Shown: in pieces, positions 1 to 9,012 of the stretch
How positions within the stretch are numbered: the first letter of the stretch is position 1
Layout of the letters: every line of letters begins with the position of its first letter
NCBI GenBank assembly: GCA_016934675.1
Contig: JAFGSJ010000141.1
Location: 1-64,000, forward strand
Length of the DNA: 64,000 nucleotides
Source: a bacterium
GTDB lineage: Bacteria > CSSED10-310 > JAFGSJ01
Direction of reading: 5' to 3'
Position numbers and translations under genes: made by a program
Notes under the pieces: model-generated
What the model saw: the letters and a program-made list of their open reading frames with translations, nothing else
What the model was told of the DNA's origin: nothing
The model's database searches: none

Positions 1-261
1 CTCTCTTTTTTCCCTCGGATCAGGTCCAGTACATTGCAGGCAAAAGGACATTATCTGAAAAGTCTCATTTTCAGGAGGCATGACCATGGAACTCGGGCAG
101 GGATTCTGTTCAAAATAACCAACTCCTATGCCCCTTGTATCTTGCATCACGCAACAGATTGTATTAAAAAAGAACTGACTTGACATTGTTTATCAGATCT
201 GGTAGTTTCATTTCCGTGACTAGGTTTTTTGATACTGTGTCTGTATAGAAAGGGATGGTAT
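1..261. other. Leading intergenic stretch before yebC
   Basis: No convincing gene is visible. At 80-118 a 12-codon reading frame (two possible ATGs at 80 and 86) follows an AGGAGG at 73-78. It is too short to call and could be a leader or the decayed start of a gene. A possible promoter for yebC is listed separately. Confidence 0.4.
180..208 (+). promoter_or_regulatory. Possible sigma70-type promoter of yebC
   Basis: A perfect -35 hexamer TTGACA (180-185) is followed after 17 bases by TAGTTT (203-208), which matches only half of the -10 consensus. It lies about 55 bases before the yebC start. The -35 is strong but the -10 is weak, so the call is tentative. Confidence 0.3.
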
Positions 262-1014
262 ATGTCCGGACATTCAAAGTGGAGTAGTATCAAGCACAAA
301 AAAGGAAAAGCAGATGCCCGTCGCGGCAAAATTTTCACAAAACTCATAAAAGAAATCACAATAGCGGCCCGATTAGGTGGAGGTGATCCCGGGGGGAATC
401 CGCGACTCCGTCAGGCGATCATTGTAGCCAAAGAAAACAACATGCCAGCGGACAATATCAACCGGGCCATTAAAAAGGGAACCGGTGAACTGCCGGGGAC
501 CAGTTACGAGGAAGTGACGTACGAAGGTTATGGCCCGGGCGGCGTGGCAGTTTTGATCGAGGCCTTAACGGACAATAAGAACAGAACACTTGCTGAAATC
601 AGGTATCTTTTTTCCAAATCGAGCGGCAACTTGGGTGATACCAATTGCGTCGCCTGGCTCTTCGAATTAAAGGGATTACTGATTTTTGACCTGGGTGAGC
701 GTGACGAGGAGGAACTCCTTGAAAAATCGCTGGAACTCGAAGTTGATGATTTCAAGGTTGAGAATGGTGTCGTTGAAATTCATACTTCAACTGAGACATT
801 CGAGGAGATCAAGGAGAAGTTCAAGGCTATGGACATTGAATTGACCTTCGCCGAGATCACAAAAATCCCGAAAACCACAGTTCAACTTGAAGGTAAAAAA
901 GCTGAACAGATGCTGAAATTGATGGAAAAGTTTGAAGAACATGATGATGTTCAGGCGGTCTATGCCAATTTCGATATTGATGAAAAAATCATGGAACAAC
1001 TCGAAGAAGAATAA
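262..1014 (+). CDS. yebC: YebC/TACO1 family protein
   Basis: This 250-residue protein is a full-length YebC/PmpR/TACO1 family member. The family was first described as transcriptional regulators and is now also linked to relief of ribosome stalling. The N-terminus MSGHSKWSSIKHKKGKAD is the family signature, followed by the GGGDPGGNPRLRQAI and NMPADNINRAIKKG blocks of domain 1 and the YEGYGPGG motif. An upstream in-frame ATG at 229 would add 11 residues that are not family-like. The ATG at 262 starts exactly at the signature and follows AGAAAGGG, so it was chosen. The next gene begins 11 bases after the stop, which suggests co-transcription. The ruvC gene often found beside yebC is not in the window. 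Confidence 0.95.
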   Translation: MSGHSKWSSIKHKKGKADARRGKIFTKLIKEITIAARLGGGDPGGNPRLRQAIIVAKENNMPADNINRAIKKGTGELPGTSYEEVTYEGYGPGGVAVLIEALTDNKNRTLAEIRYLFSKSSGNLGDTNCVAWLFELKGLLIFDLGERDEEELLEKSLELEVDDFKVENGVVEIHTSTETFEEIKEKFKAMDIELTFAEITKIPKTTVQLEGKKAEQMLKLMEKFEEHDDVQAVYANFDIDEKIMEQLEEE

Positions 1015-1025
1015 TACTGAGGCTA

Positions 1026-4000
1026 ATGCAGAACGATCTTATCATCGAAAAATCGTACGGGATTTATGCTCTGGAGAAAATTCTGGGTGATACCGGTTTT
1101 TCTCAAACTTTTCTGGCTTATCGTTCGGATGATCCGGACAAGACCTTGTATACACTCCGACGGACACGGCGCAAGCTGAGTTCTGATGAACAGTATAGCC
1201 GTTACTTCCGTTTTTTAATGAAGGTTTTGTCTCTTCTTTCGCATCCGGCCATTCCGCCCATCATCGATCATGGTCAGATCAATGGTTTGTTCTTCACCGT
1301 CAGAAAGTATATTAAAGGCTATTCACTCAGCGAAATGATCGATCATGCCTTGCGCGGCAATGTCAGATTGGGCCAGGAGGTGGTCCTCGCTTTTTTCAGT
1401 CAACTGATCGATGTTCTGGATTACTCGAATAATGTCAACGTTACTGACAAGAAGAAAGGCATAACCCACAGTAATATCTCGACAACGAACTTTATCATCG
1501 ATAACACCGGCCAGCTTTATGTAACAGATTTCAGACCTCCTTTCACTCGTCCGGACTTGTTACGTGAATTCAATATTATGGCTTTGGACAGAATGTCACC
1601 TCAAATGGCCCAAAACAAATCAGTCCTTGAGGATTCTGATGTCTATCAAGCGGGATTGTTACTGTATGAACTGGTATATTTCGAGCCATTCCTGAAAAAT
1701 ATCGATGGCGCAGAGAAGCTGAATTCGGAATTGAGAAGAAAAATCCCCATAAAAAATGACCCAAATGCCGGATTCCCACCGCATATTAACCACATGATCG
1801 CCAAACTCATCGATGTTTTCGATGTTCAGCATTTGGTCAATTTTTCAACGATGGCCGACCTGTTTCGGACAGAATGGAAATTACCCACAATCGAGCAAAG
1901 TAAACAGATCCTGAGTGATTACTACGGTCAGGTTTCGCAGGACCAGGTCCATGACATCATTGAGGATTTTAAGGAGGAGATCGAGGATACGCTTGATGCC
2001 ATCAATATCGAGGACCCTCTGATCGAGGTCGAGCCTGAAAAACAACCCGTCCAAACCATTCAATCAGCAACGGATGAGAGAGAAACCGGGCCTGAGGGGC
2101 CTAAACCGACTCAAACCGCTCCTTGCCTGGATTATAAAGCATTGGGTATTCAACAATATGTTTCTTTGTTGAAGAGTATCAGGGAAACACTGAAAATAAA
2201 ACCTACTAACCTGGAACTGATCAAATCTGCCTATGATACCCTGGAAAAGATGCGTATGCACTATCAGATTTCACAGCATCTGCACAGAGCGGAAAGTGCC
2301 CGAGCCAAGGGCGATACCATCGACGAGATTGTCAATTACCTGCTTGTCTTGAGTATCGAGAAGGAAAATGGCACGGCCCTGGCCATGTTACAACAATATG
2401 CCGGTCATGTAACTGAAAGTCAGGATAGTAAAACCCAAAAGGAAGAAAAAACCCTGCATTCTGCTTTAGAGTATTTCCAAAAAAAGCAATATCATGATGC
2501 AATTTCGCTGCTTGATACAATTCCACGTTCGAGTACGTTATTTCGTCAGGTCAAAGAATTAAAGGACAAGGCCATCAAAATAATCGATCAGCAGGTGGAA
2601 ATGCAGTTTGCCTATCAGCAGGGCATGAAATATCTTGAGGACTCTCACTATGAGTTGGCTATCCAGGAGTTGACCAAGGTTTTAATGGGAGAGCCAGGGC
2701 ACATTCAGGCCATTGAAGCTATCGAGAAGGCTCAAGCCAAACTGATCGAGCAGCAACAGGTCATCCAGCGATTATTTGATGACGCTTCTGTTGCAGCAAA
2801 AACCGGGTTTTTTCAGAAAGCAATCGATACCTGGCAGCGCATCCTTGGCCTCGATCCTGATAATCAACAAGCCCAGGATTATATCTATGAAATGCAACAA
2901 GCCGTTCAGAAACGCGATACCACCATTCAAGCTCATGCTGATAAAGCGAATGCTTTTCTTGAAGTCGAACGCTATGATAAAGCGATCGAGGAATGGGCCA
3001 CAATTCTTGAACTTGATCCTGAACGAACTGAATATAGTGCGAAAATCGAGCAAACCCGGTTACTGATCGCGAAATCTGTTCAGTCAGAGGCAGTACCGGT
3101 GATCCACGAAGAATACGAATCGCCCGAAGAAGAAAAAGAAGCCGTTCGATTCGAGCAGATTGAAACAGAAGAGCCGGAAACAACCCCGGTTGATTTGAGC
3201 AGTGATGAACTGGAAACGATCGAGGAAATCGAAGAAATCGAGGATATTCAGGAAGTCGTTATAGGGTCTGATGATGGCGATTCGACTCATATATTGTCTG
3301 ATTCTTTGCCTCAAATGGCGTCCGAGAAAAGCCAACTTGACCATACCCAGGGTCCTGATGTTCAGGGAGATGAGACCGCTCGTTTCCCGGGACCGGATGA
3401 GGCGATAACTTCAGTCACACCAGATCAAAGCACAATCCGTCAGTTACTCGAACAGGGCTTGCAGGAGTACGGCGACGGGCATTTTCATTCCGCAATCGAG
3501 ACCTGGTCGAAAGTCCTTGAACTCGATTCGCACCATGAACAAGCTCTAGAATATATCGAACTCGCTCGCGAAGAGGTCGAACAGATAGAAGAGTCGCCGA
3601 TATCTCCTGAAACCGTTCAAGAAGCAACCACAGCATTGCCGATGGGGAATACGCCCTTACCCGATGTCGACCGAAACGCCATTGAACAGGTCGAATTATC
3701 CCTTGAAGATTCAACACCTGAATTTGCACCGACAGAGTATGAGGAAGTAATTGATCAGGACACTAGCGAGACTGATGGTTATTCTTTACCACGGACTGAG
3801 AGACCTGCAACCGGGGAGGATCTGGCTATCGAGCATGATGAGGAGCTGCCCGAACTTGAACTTGATGAGCCCATTACTCTGGAAAGCGATCATATTGAAA
3901 TCCTTGAGGATTATGCTGAATTACCCTCTGAGTCACGGACAGTAACCACTGATGCCGCAGATACTGTAGTCGAAGACAGTCTGGATGTGGAAGGGTACGA

Positions 4001-5468
4001 CACCGGGGCTCAGGCAACGACCGGTCCGGACAAAATTGCATTTGTGGAAGAATTGCCGTCAACTGCTGAGATCAGGGAGACAAAATTCACTCCGGCTGTC
4101 GAGAAAACAGGCGCGTCTGTTGATGATGTCGAGGACATTTTTCAACGAGGTTTTTCTGCATTCGAGCGTGGGGATTTCGACACAGCGATCAATGAATGGA
4201 ACAGGGTCCTCAGTCTTAATCCAAATCATACAAAAACGAAAATACTGTTGGTCAAAGCCCAGAAAAAGCGGATGGAAGAACAGGGACCGGTGAAAGCAGA
4301 GCCTTCAAAAGGCGTCGAGCTAAAGACTTCACCGAAGAAGTTGATGTTTGGCATAATCGGTCTGGCTTTATGTCTGATCTTGACCGGTGTCGCTTATTGG
4401 GGCTGGTCGAGTTATTCTACGTCGAGGAACAAGACGCTGGGGTCACAATATTTTACCGAGGGCAAGTACGACCAGGCTGTCCTTCATTTTCAACGTTATC
4501 TGGACAAACAACCTAATGACTTGATTGCTCTTGGAAAACTGGGTGAATCATATCTGAAAATTGAAAAATATCAGCAGGCTTTGGCTGCTTTGACCAAGAT
4601 CAAGAATCCCCCTTCCGAAACCAGGACACTGCTTGCCGAAGCCTATGTTCGGTCCGGCAATAACCTCGAGGCCCAGAAACAGTATGAAGCCATTATCGAG
4701 GCTGAGCCGGGTAATATTGATGCCATTCTTGGTCTCGCAAAAATATATTATCAAAATGGTGATCCACAACAAGCCATCAAGCATTTTCAATCAGCCCGGG
4801 AACTCGGTCCGGCCAAAATCCCAGATGAGGACTTCATTATAATGGGACAGTCTTTTCTGGATGTCAGTGATTATAACGCCGCGATCGAAACCTTTCAGAA
4901 AATCAAGAATCACACTCCCAAATCCCTTACAAGTATTGGAAAGGGTTATTATATGATGGGTGAGTTCGAGGAAGCGGCTCGTTGGTTTGATAAAGTCAAG
5001 GCCCTGGATAGTCAGTCAGTCGAGAGTAGGCTTTTCCTGGGACGATGTTTCTATCGTCTGAAAATGTACCAGCAGGCTATTGATGAATATTTGGGCATTA
5101 TTGAACGCTTCCCTGAAGATCTCGATGTGTATCTCGAGCTGGGCACTGCTTCCCTGAAACTTGAAAAATATGAAGAAGCTATCGCCTATTACCAGAAGGC
5201 CCTGCAATATCATCCCGATAGTGCTAAACTCCATTTCAGCCTCGGTGTCACCTATCATGCTCATAATGACCTCGAAGCGGCGCTCGAGGAATATCACAAG
5301 GCCATCGAATTGGAGGCTGATCATGCCGAAGCTATGGCCAATCTCGGCCTGATCTATTATAATCAGCAAAAATGGGACGTTGCCAAAGAGATCTGGTTGA
5401 GATCGCTGAAAATTAACCCTGATCAACCGCTGATCCAATCCTACCTCCTTCGTCTCGGCCTCAAATAA
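1026..5468 (+). CDS. Membrane-anchored pseudokinase with TPR repeats
   Basis: This 1480-residue protein starts with a Hanks-type kinase fold (about 12-290) that has lost key residues. The HRD triad reads HSN (148-150), DFG reads DFR (168-170), APE reads SPQ (191-193), and no VAIK lysine is evident (LYTLRRTRRK at 41-50). N155 and D168 remain. TPR-like helices fill about 390-690 and recur at 790-850 and 1040-1080, separated by long Glu/Asp-rich linkers. One transmembrane helix follows at about 1105-1127 (MFGIIGLALCLILTGVAYWG). The last 350 residues are clean TPR units such as YQKALQYHPDSAKLHFSLG. The topology suggests a cytoplasmic pseudokinase with TPRs outside the membrane. The gene sits 11 bases after yebC with only a weak GAGGC ribosome site. 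The pseudokinase reading comes from motifs; the partner is unknown. Confidence 0.8.
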   Translation: MQNDLIIEKSYGIYALEKILGDTGFSQTFLAYRSDDPDKTLYTLRRTRRKLSSDEQYSRYFRFLMKVLSLLSHPAIPPIIDHGQINGLFFTVRKYIKGYSLSEMIDHALRGNVRLGQEVVLAFFSQLIDVLDYSNNVNVTDKKKGITHSNISTTNFIIDNTGQLYVTDFRPPFTRPDLLREFNIMALDRMSPQMAQNKSVLEDSDVYQAGLLLYELVYFEPFLKNIDGAEKLNSELRRKIPIKNDPNAGFPPHINHMIAKLIDVFDVQHLVNFSTMADLFRTEWKLPTIEQSKQILSDYYGQVSQDQVHDIIEDFKEEIEDTLDAINIEDPLIEVEPEKQPVQTIQSATDERETGPEGPKPTQTAPCLDYKALGIQQYVSLLKSIRETLKIKPTNLELIKSAYDTLEKMRMHYQISQHLHRAESARAKGDTIDEIVNYLLVLSIEKENGTALAMLQQYAGHVTESQDSKTQKEEKTLHSALEYFQKKQYHDAISLLDTIPRSSTLFRQVKELKDKAIKIIDQQVEMQFAYQQGMKYLEDSHYELAIQELTKVLMGEPGHIQAIEAIEKAQAKLIEQQQVIQRLFDDASVAAKTGFFQKAIDTWQRILGLDPDNQQAQDYIYEMQQAVQKRDTTIQAHADKANAFLEVERYDKAIEEWATILELDPERTEYSAKIEQTRLLIAKSVQSEAVPVIHEEYESPEEEKEAVRFEQIETEEPETTPVDLSSDELETIEEIEEIEDIQEVVIGSDDGDSTHILSDSLPQMASEKSQLDHTQGPDVQGDETARFPGPDEAITSVTPDQSTIRQLLEQGLQEYGDGHFHSAIETWSKVLELDSHHEQALEYIELAREEVEQIEESPISPETVQEATTALPMGNTPLPDVDRNAIEQVELSLEDSTPEFAPTEYEEVIDQDTSETDGYSLPRTERPATGEDLAIEHDEELPELELDEPITLESDHIEILEDYAELPSESRTVTTDAADTVVEDSLDVEGYDTGAQATTGPDKIAFVEELPSTAEIRETKFTPAVEKTGASVDDVEDIFQRGFSAFERGDFDTAINEWNRVLSLNPNHTKTKILLVKAQKKRMEEQGPVKAEPSKGVELKTSPKKLMFGIIGLALCLILTGVAYWGWSSYSTSRNKTLGSQYFTEGKYDQAVLHFQRYLDKQPNDLIALGKLGESYLKIEKYQQALAALTKIKNPPSETRTLLAEAYVRSGNNLEAQKQYEAIIEAEPGNIDAILGLAKIYYQNGDPQQAIKHFQSARELGPAKIPDEDFIIMGQSFLDVSDYNAAIETFQKIKNHTPKSLTSIGKGYYMMGEFEEAARWFDKVKALDSQSVESRLFLGRCFYRLKMYQQAIDEYLGIIERFPEDLDVYLELGTASLKLEKYEEAIAYYQKALQYHPDSAKLHFSLGVTYHAHNDLEAALEEYHKAIELEADHAEAMANLGLIYYNQQKWDVAKEIWLRSLKINPDQPLIQSYLLRLGLK

Positions 5469-5492
5469 GTGCACCATTCTCAAGCACGAATA

Positions 5493-5521
5493 TTGACGAA
5501 AGCACTCATCTAGAATATTAT
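5493..5521 (+). promoter_or_regulatory. Sigma70-type promoter before the kinase-ARH gene
   Basis: TTGACG (5493-5498), a 17-base spacer and TATTAT (5516-5521) form a good promoter in the 163-base gap between the pseudokinase and the active kinase. Transcription would start near 5528, about 100 bases before the ATG at 5632. Confidence 0.5.
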
Positions 5522-5631
5522 TGAACCAGAATGAGGAAAGGGCTTGCTTACCCTGCCCTCATGACCCGGTCCGGGAATTATCCTCGTACAGATAGACAGA
5601 GAACGGGCTGACTCGATAAGGATAAAGGCTG

Positions 5632-8600
5632 ATGATCTGTTCCCAGTGTGGTAAAAGCTTTGCCGATGAACTCGGTTCGTGTCCCTATTGCTCGACCTTA
5701 CCCAAGAAAATCGAACAGAAACTGGGCGCAGATTTCATATCCCGCTTATTTGCAGGTGATCTTCCCAGTGGGACACCTTTTGGTGACCGCTATCAGATCG
5801 AGGAACTGGTCGGTCGGGGGGGCATGGGCATCGTGTATCGATCCAAGGATAATATCCTGCACGAGACCGTCGCCATCAAACTGCTTAACCCACTGTTCAG
5901 CTCTGATAAGGAAATCGTGGTCCGGTTCAAACAGGAAATAAAACTGGCCCGAAAGATCAATCACAAGAATGTGATCCATATCTATGATATCGGTGAAGTT
6001 GATGGCATCAGATATATTTCAATGGAATATGTCCAGGGAAAGGATTTGAAAGAAGTGATCCGGGCGGAGGGCGGAGGTCTGCCCCTGAACGTCGGCATCA
6101 TGATCATTCAAAAAATCGCAGAAGCCCTCCAGGTAGCCCACGATCTGGATATCATTCATCGCGATATCAAACCTCAGAACATTCTGATTCAACCAAACGG
6201 TGACGTCAAGATTCTCGATTTCGGCATTGCCCGTCTGTCCGACTCGGATGATCTCTCGAAAACAGGGTCGTTGCTCGGCTCACCCGTCTATATGTCACCA
6301 GAACAGGCCTCAGGGAAAGATACTGACCGTCGGACCGATATTTATTCGCTGGGAGTAATCATGTTTGAGATGTTTACCGGTCGCATCCCTTTCCTGGCCG
6401 ATACACCGATCGCAACGGCCTTGAAACACGTGAACGAGACACCACCATTGCCCTCATCCTTGAATCCCGATATTCCGGTCTGGGTCGAAAAAGTCATCCT
6501 AAAAGCCATGGAAAAAGACCCGGCCAACAGGTTCCAGAAAGTGATCGATATTATCGATCCTGTCCACGGTCTCCACATCAGCAGAATCACCGATACGGAT
6601 ATCGTGGTCTGTGCCCAGTGTGGCAAACATAATCCAGCCTCGAATTCCTCCTGCTCCAATTGCCAGTCCTTTTTGATCAAGGAAGCACCGTCAGAGCAGA
6701 GTTTACCTGTTCAAACATTGCCTGTTCTGGAGGTCCAGGCTGAAGAACGAAGATTGATGCGCTTGGCTACCGCCGCTTTTGAACGGCACGACTTGCAACA
6801 GGCCAAAGATCATCTCGAACACCTGCTGTCCATTACTCCGGAAAATGTTAAAGCACAGCGTATGCTCGAAGTCATAGACTCCAAAATCAGGCTCGAAAAG
6901 AAAATCAATCTTTACCATCAGAATGCCCTGATTTCGTTTCAGGACAAAAAATATGATGATGCTCTGGCCCTTTGGGAGAAAATTATCCAACTTGATCCGG
7001 ACCGGACCGAATGGAACGATTTTCTGGTCAAAGCCCGTGATGCCCAGGGTATGTATAATCGGATTAAAGGCTTTATCAGTAAAGGCTTGCAGGCATACAA
7101 CCAGAATGATTATCAAGAAGCGATCTCATACTGGGAGAAAGTGATCGAAATTGACCCTCGTAACCCGGAAGCCGTTTTCTATATCTCGAAAACACAAGTG
7201 CTCCTCGACTCTGAAAACAGATATCTGAATCTGCAGAACCAGGCAGAAATTTTTATCAAACACCATGAATATTCCAAGGCCATCGAATGTTATGAACAAC
7301 TCTTGAAGCTGGATCCGGAGAATATTGCCCTGCAAATCAAGCTCGATGAATTACGAGAGACCGAGACTATTAATAATCTTTTGGCCGAGGGCCTTGCTCT
7401 TTACAATCATCACGAATATGAGCAGGCCATAACCTGTTGGCGGAAAATTTCCGATCTTGATCAGGATAATAAGGACGCCCATAATTATATCATCCAAGCC
7501 GAAGCCAGGATCAATGAATTAATCAAAGTGAAAGAAATTTTTCGGATTGGCTTGGTCCATTTTAAAGACAAACAATGGAAAAATGCCATCGCTCAATTCG
7601 AGGATGTCCGCAAATTCGAGGGACCGTATCAGAAAGATGCTCTGGCTTTTATCCTCAAATCCCAACAACAACTGGAAAAAGAAAGCAGGATAGAAAAACT
7701 GCTCAAGGAAGGCCTCTTGATCTATCAACAGGAACATCACGACCCTTCCCGAAAAATCTGGGGCGCTTCGGCTGCGATAAAAGAATGGGAAAAAGTCCTT
7801 GAAATCGAGCCGGACCATGCTGAGGCCCTGGATTATATCGCTAAGGCGAAACTGATCATCCAGAGATCAAAGATGTTGGCTGAATCAAAGAAAACCGAGG
7901 GAGTTGTGCCCACGATTATCTCGACCCAGGCAGCCGAGTCGTTACTCAAAGCCGGGCAAAAAGCTAAACTCAAAAAACAACGGAAAAAAATCGCTGTCAT
8001 ACGGGACATCCAGGAATACGTCGTTGGGGCCATTATCGGAGGTGCTATCGGTGATGCTCTGGGTTTGGGAAACTCCTGGGTCGTCCGTCGGAGTGATGAT
8101 ATCGAAGACATCACTCATTATGTTGCCAATACGATCGGACACTTCCGAAATATACAACCAGGGCAGATCAGCGGGGATTTGGAACTGGTCCTCAAGACCA
8201 TGTTGCTCCTGTTTCAGGGTGATACTCTCAAGGCGAGCAATGTATTGCATACCATGATCAAACAAAAGAAAAAAATAGCCTCCCCCCTGGAAAAGAGTAC
8301 CGATACGCTGTTGAATAATCTGAGGAAGGGCGTCGCCTGGAAAGATGCCGTCCTGGTCGAGGAAGATGATTTTTCACCTCTCTATCGGTCGGCACTCATG
8401 GCCACTTTGACTTTCCATGACCAGGAAAAAATGGTCAGGAACATCAAAACACTGGTCATGATGACCCATCGAAACAAAAAGGTCCTGGCTTGCAGCATGG
8501 CTGTCGCCTTTGCCTTGGCCTCCATCCTGGAATACCGGAACACGACCCTGAAAGGTGCGAGCGCCATGATCGGCGGCGATACTGTGCCCATACCCCTGTG

Positions 8601-9012
8601 GGATAATACCTCTTTTATCAAATCAATCAGCGAACATGTCGAGGATTATGACCTGGAAACCGCTGACCAAATCCGAGAACTCCTGATCTATTCCTCCATG
8701 CCTTCTGAACGCTTTTTTGATACAGTCGGCATCAGCGATAAGGCCCAGGAAACTCTGCTCGCCTCCCTGTTCTGTTTTCTCAAACATCACGATAATTTCA
8801 GCGAAGCTGTAATATTGGCTGTGAATTCACGCGGCTCGAGTAAACATGTCACCGGTAATCGACACGGTATTGCCGGCTTGACCGGTTTCATGACTGGAGC
8901 ATATAATGGCTTTGTCCAGATACCCTTTGCCTGGATCAACGATTTACTCGACCACAATCAAGTGTTCGAAACAGCTACTTCTCTCTTTACAACCTGTATA
9001 GCCGCACGCTGA
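5632..9012 (+). CDS. Ser/Thr kinase-TPR-degenerate ADP-ribosylglycohydrolase fusion
   Basis: This 1126-residue protein has four parts. An N-terminal zinc ribbon (C3, C6, C17, C20) is followed by a complete Hanks-type kinase: GRGGMG loop at 61-66, VAIK K83, HRD 176-178, N183, DFG 196-198 and SPE 222-224. A second zinc ribbon (C327, C330, C341, C344) leads into about eight TPR-like repeats (370-740). The C-terminus (about 790-1126) has the ADP-ribosylglycohydrolase/DraG fold signature GAIIGGAIGDALGLG (799-813) and the mid-domain THRNKKVLACSMAVAFALA (945-963). However, the metal-binding TDDT motif reads SGDL (847-850), and the terminal GGDTDT position reads GSSKHV (1068-1073). The ARH part is therefore probably not a normal hydrolase and may be a binding module. 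The stop overlaps the next start. No transmembrane helix is apparent. Confidence 0.85.
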   Translation: MICSQCGKSFADELGSCPYCSTLPKKIEQKLGADFISRLFAGDLPSGTPFGDRYQIEELVGRGGMGIVYRSKDNILHETVAIKLLNPLFSSDKEIVVRFKQEIKLARKINHKNVIHIYDIGEVDGIRYISMEYVQGKDLKEVIRAEGGGLPLNVGIMIIQKIAEALQVAHDLDIIHRDIKPQNILIQPNGDVKILDFGIARLSDSDDLSKTGSLLGSPVYMSPEQASGKDTDRRTDIYSLGVIMFEMFTGRIPFLADTPIATALKHVNETPPLPSSLNPDIPVWVEKVILKAMEKDPANRFQKVIDIIDPVHGLHISRITDTDIVVCAQCGKHNPASNSSCSNCQSFLIKEAPSEQSLPVQTLPVLEVQAEERRLMRLATAAFERHDLQQAKDHLEHLLSITPENVKAQRMLEVIDSKIRLEKKINLYHQNALISFQDKKYDDALALWEKIIQLDPDRTEWNDFLVKARDAQGMYNRIKGFISKGLQAYNQNDYQEAISYWEKVIEIDPRNPEAVFYISKTQVLLDSENRYLNLQNQAEIFIKHHEYSKAIECYEQLLKLDPENIALQIKLDELRETETINNLLAEGLALYNHHEYEQAITCWRKISDLDQDNKDAHNYIIQAEARINELIKVKEIFRIGLVHFKDKQWKNAIAQFEDVRKFEGPYQKDALAFILKSQQQLEKESRIEKLLKEGLLIYQQEHHDPSRKIWGASAAIKEWEKVLEIEPDHAEALDYIAKAKLIIQRSKMLAESKKTEGVVPTIISTQAAESLLKAGQKAKLKKQRKKIAVIRDIQEYVVGAIIGGAIGDALGLGNSWVVRRSDDIEDITHYVANTIGHFRNIQPGQISGDLELVLKTMLLLFQGDTLKASNVLHTMIKQKKKIASPLEKSTDTLLNNLRKGVAWKDAVLVEEDDFSPLYRSALMATLTFHDQEKMVRNIKTLVMMTHRNKKVLACSMAVAFALASILEYRNTTLKGASAMIGGDTVPIPLWDNTSFIKSISEHVEDYDLETADQIRELLIYSSMPSERFFDTVGISDKAQETLLASLFCFLKHHDNFSEAVILAVNSRGSSKHVTGNRHGIAGLTGFMTGAYNGFVQIPFAWINDLLDHNQVFETATSLFTTCIAAR

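Noticed and set aside
80-118. Short 12-codon reading frame with AGGAGG upstream
   Set aside because: Too short to support as a gene; no family resemblance and no second line of evidence.
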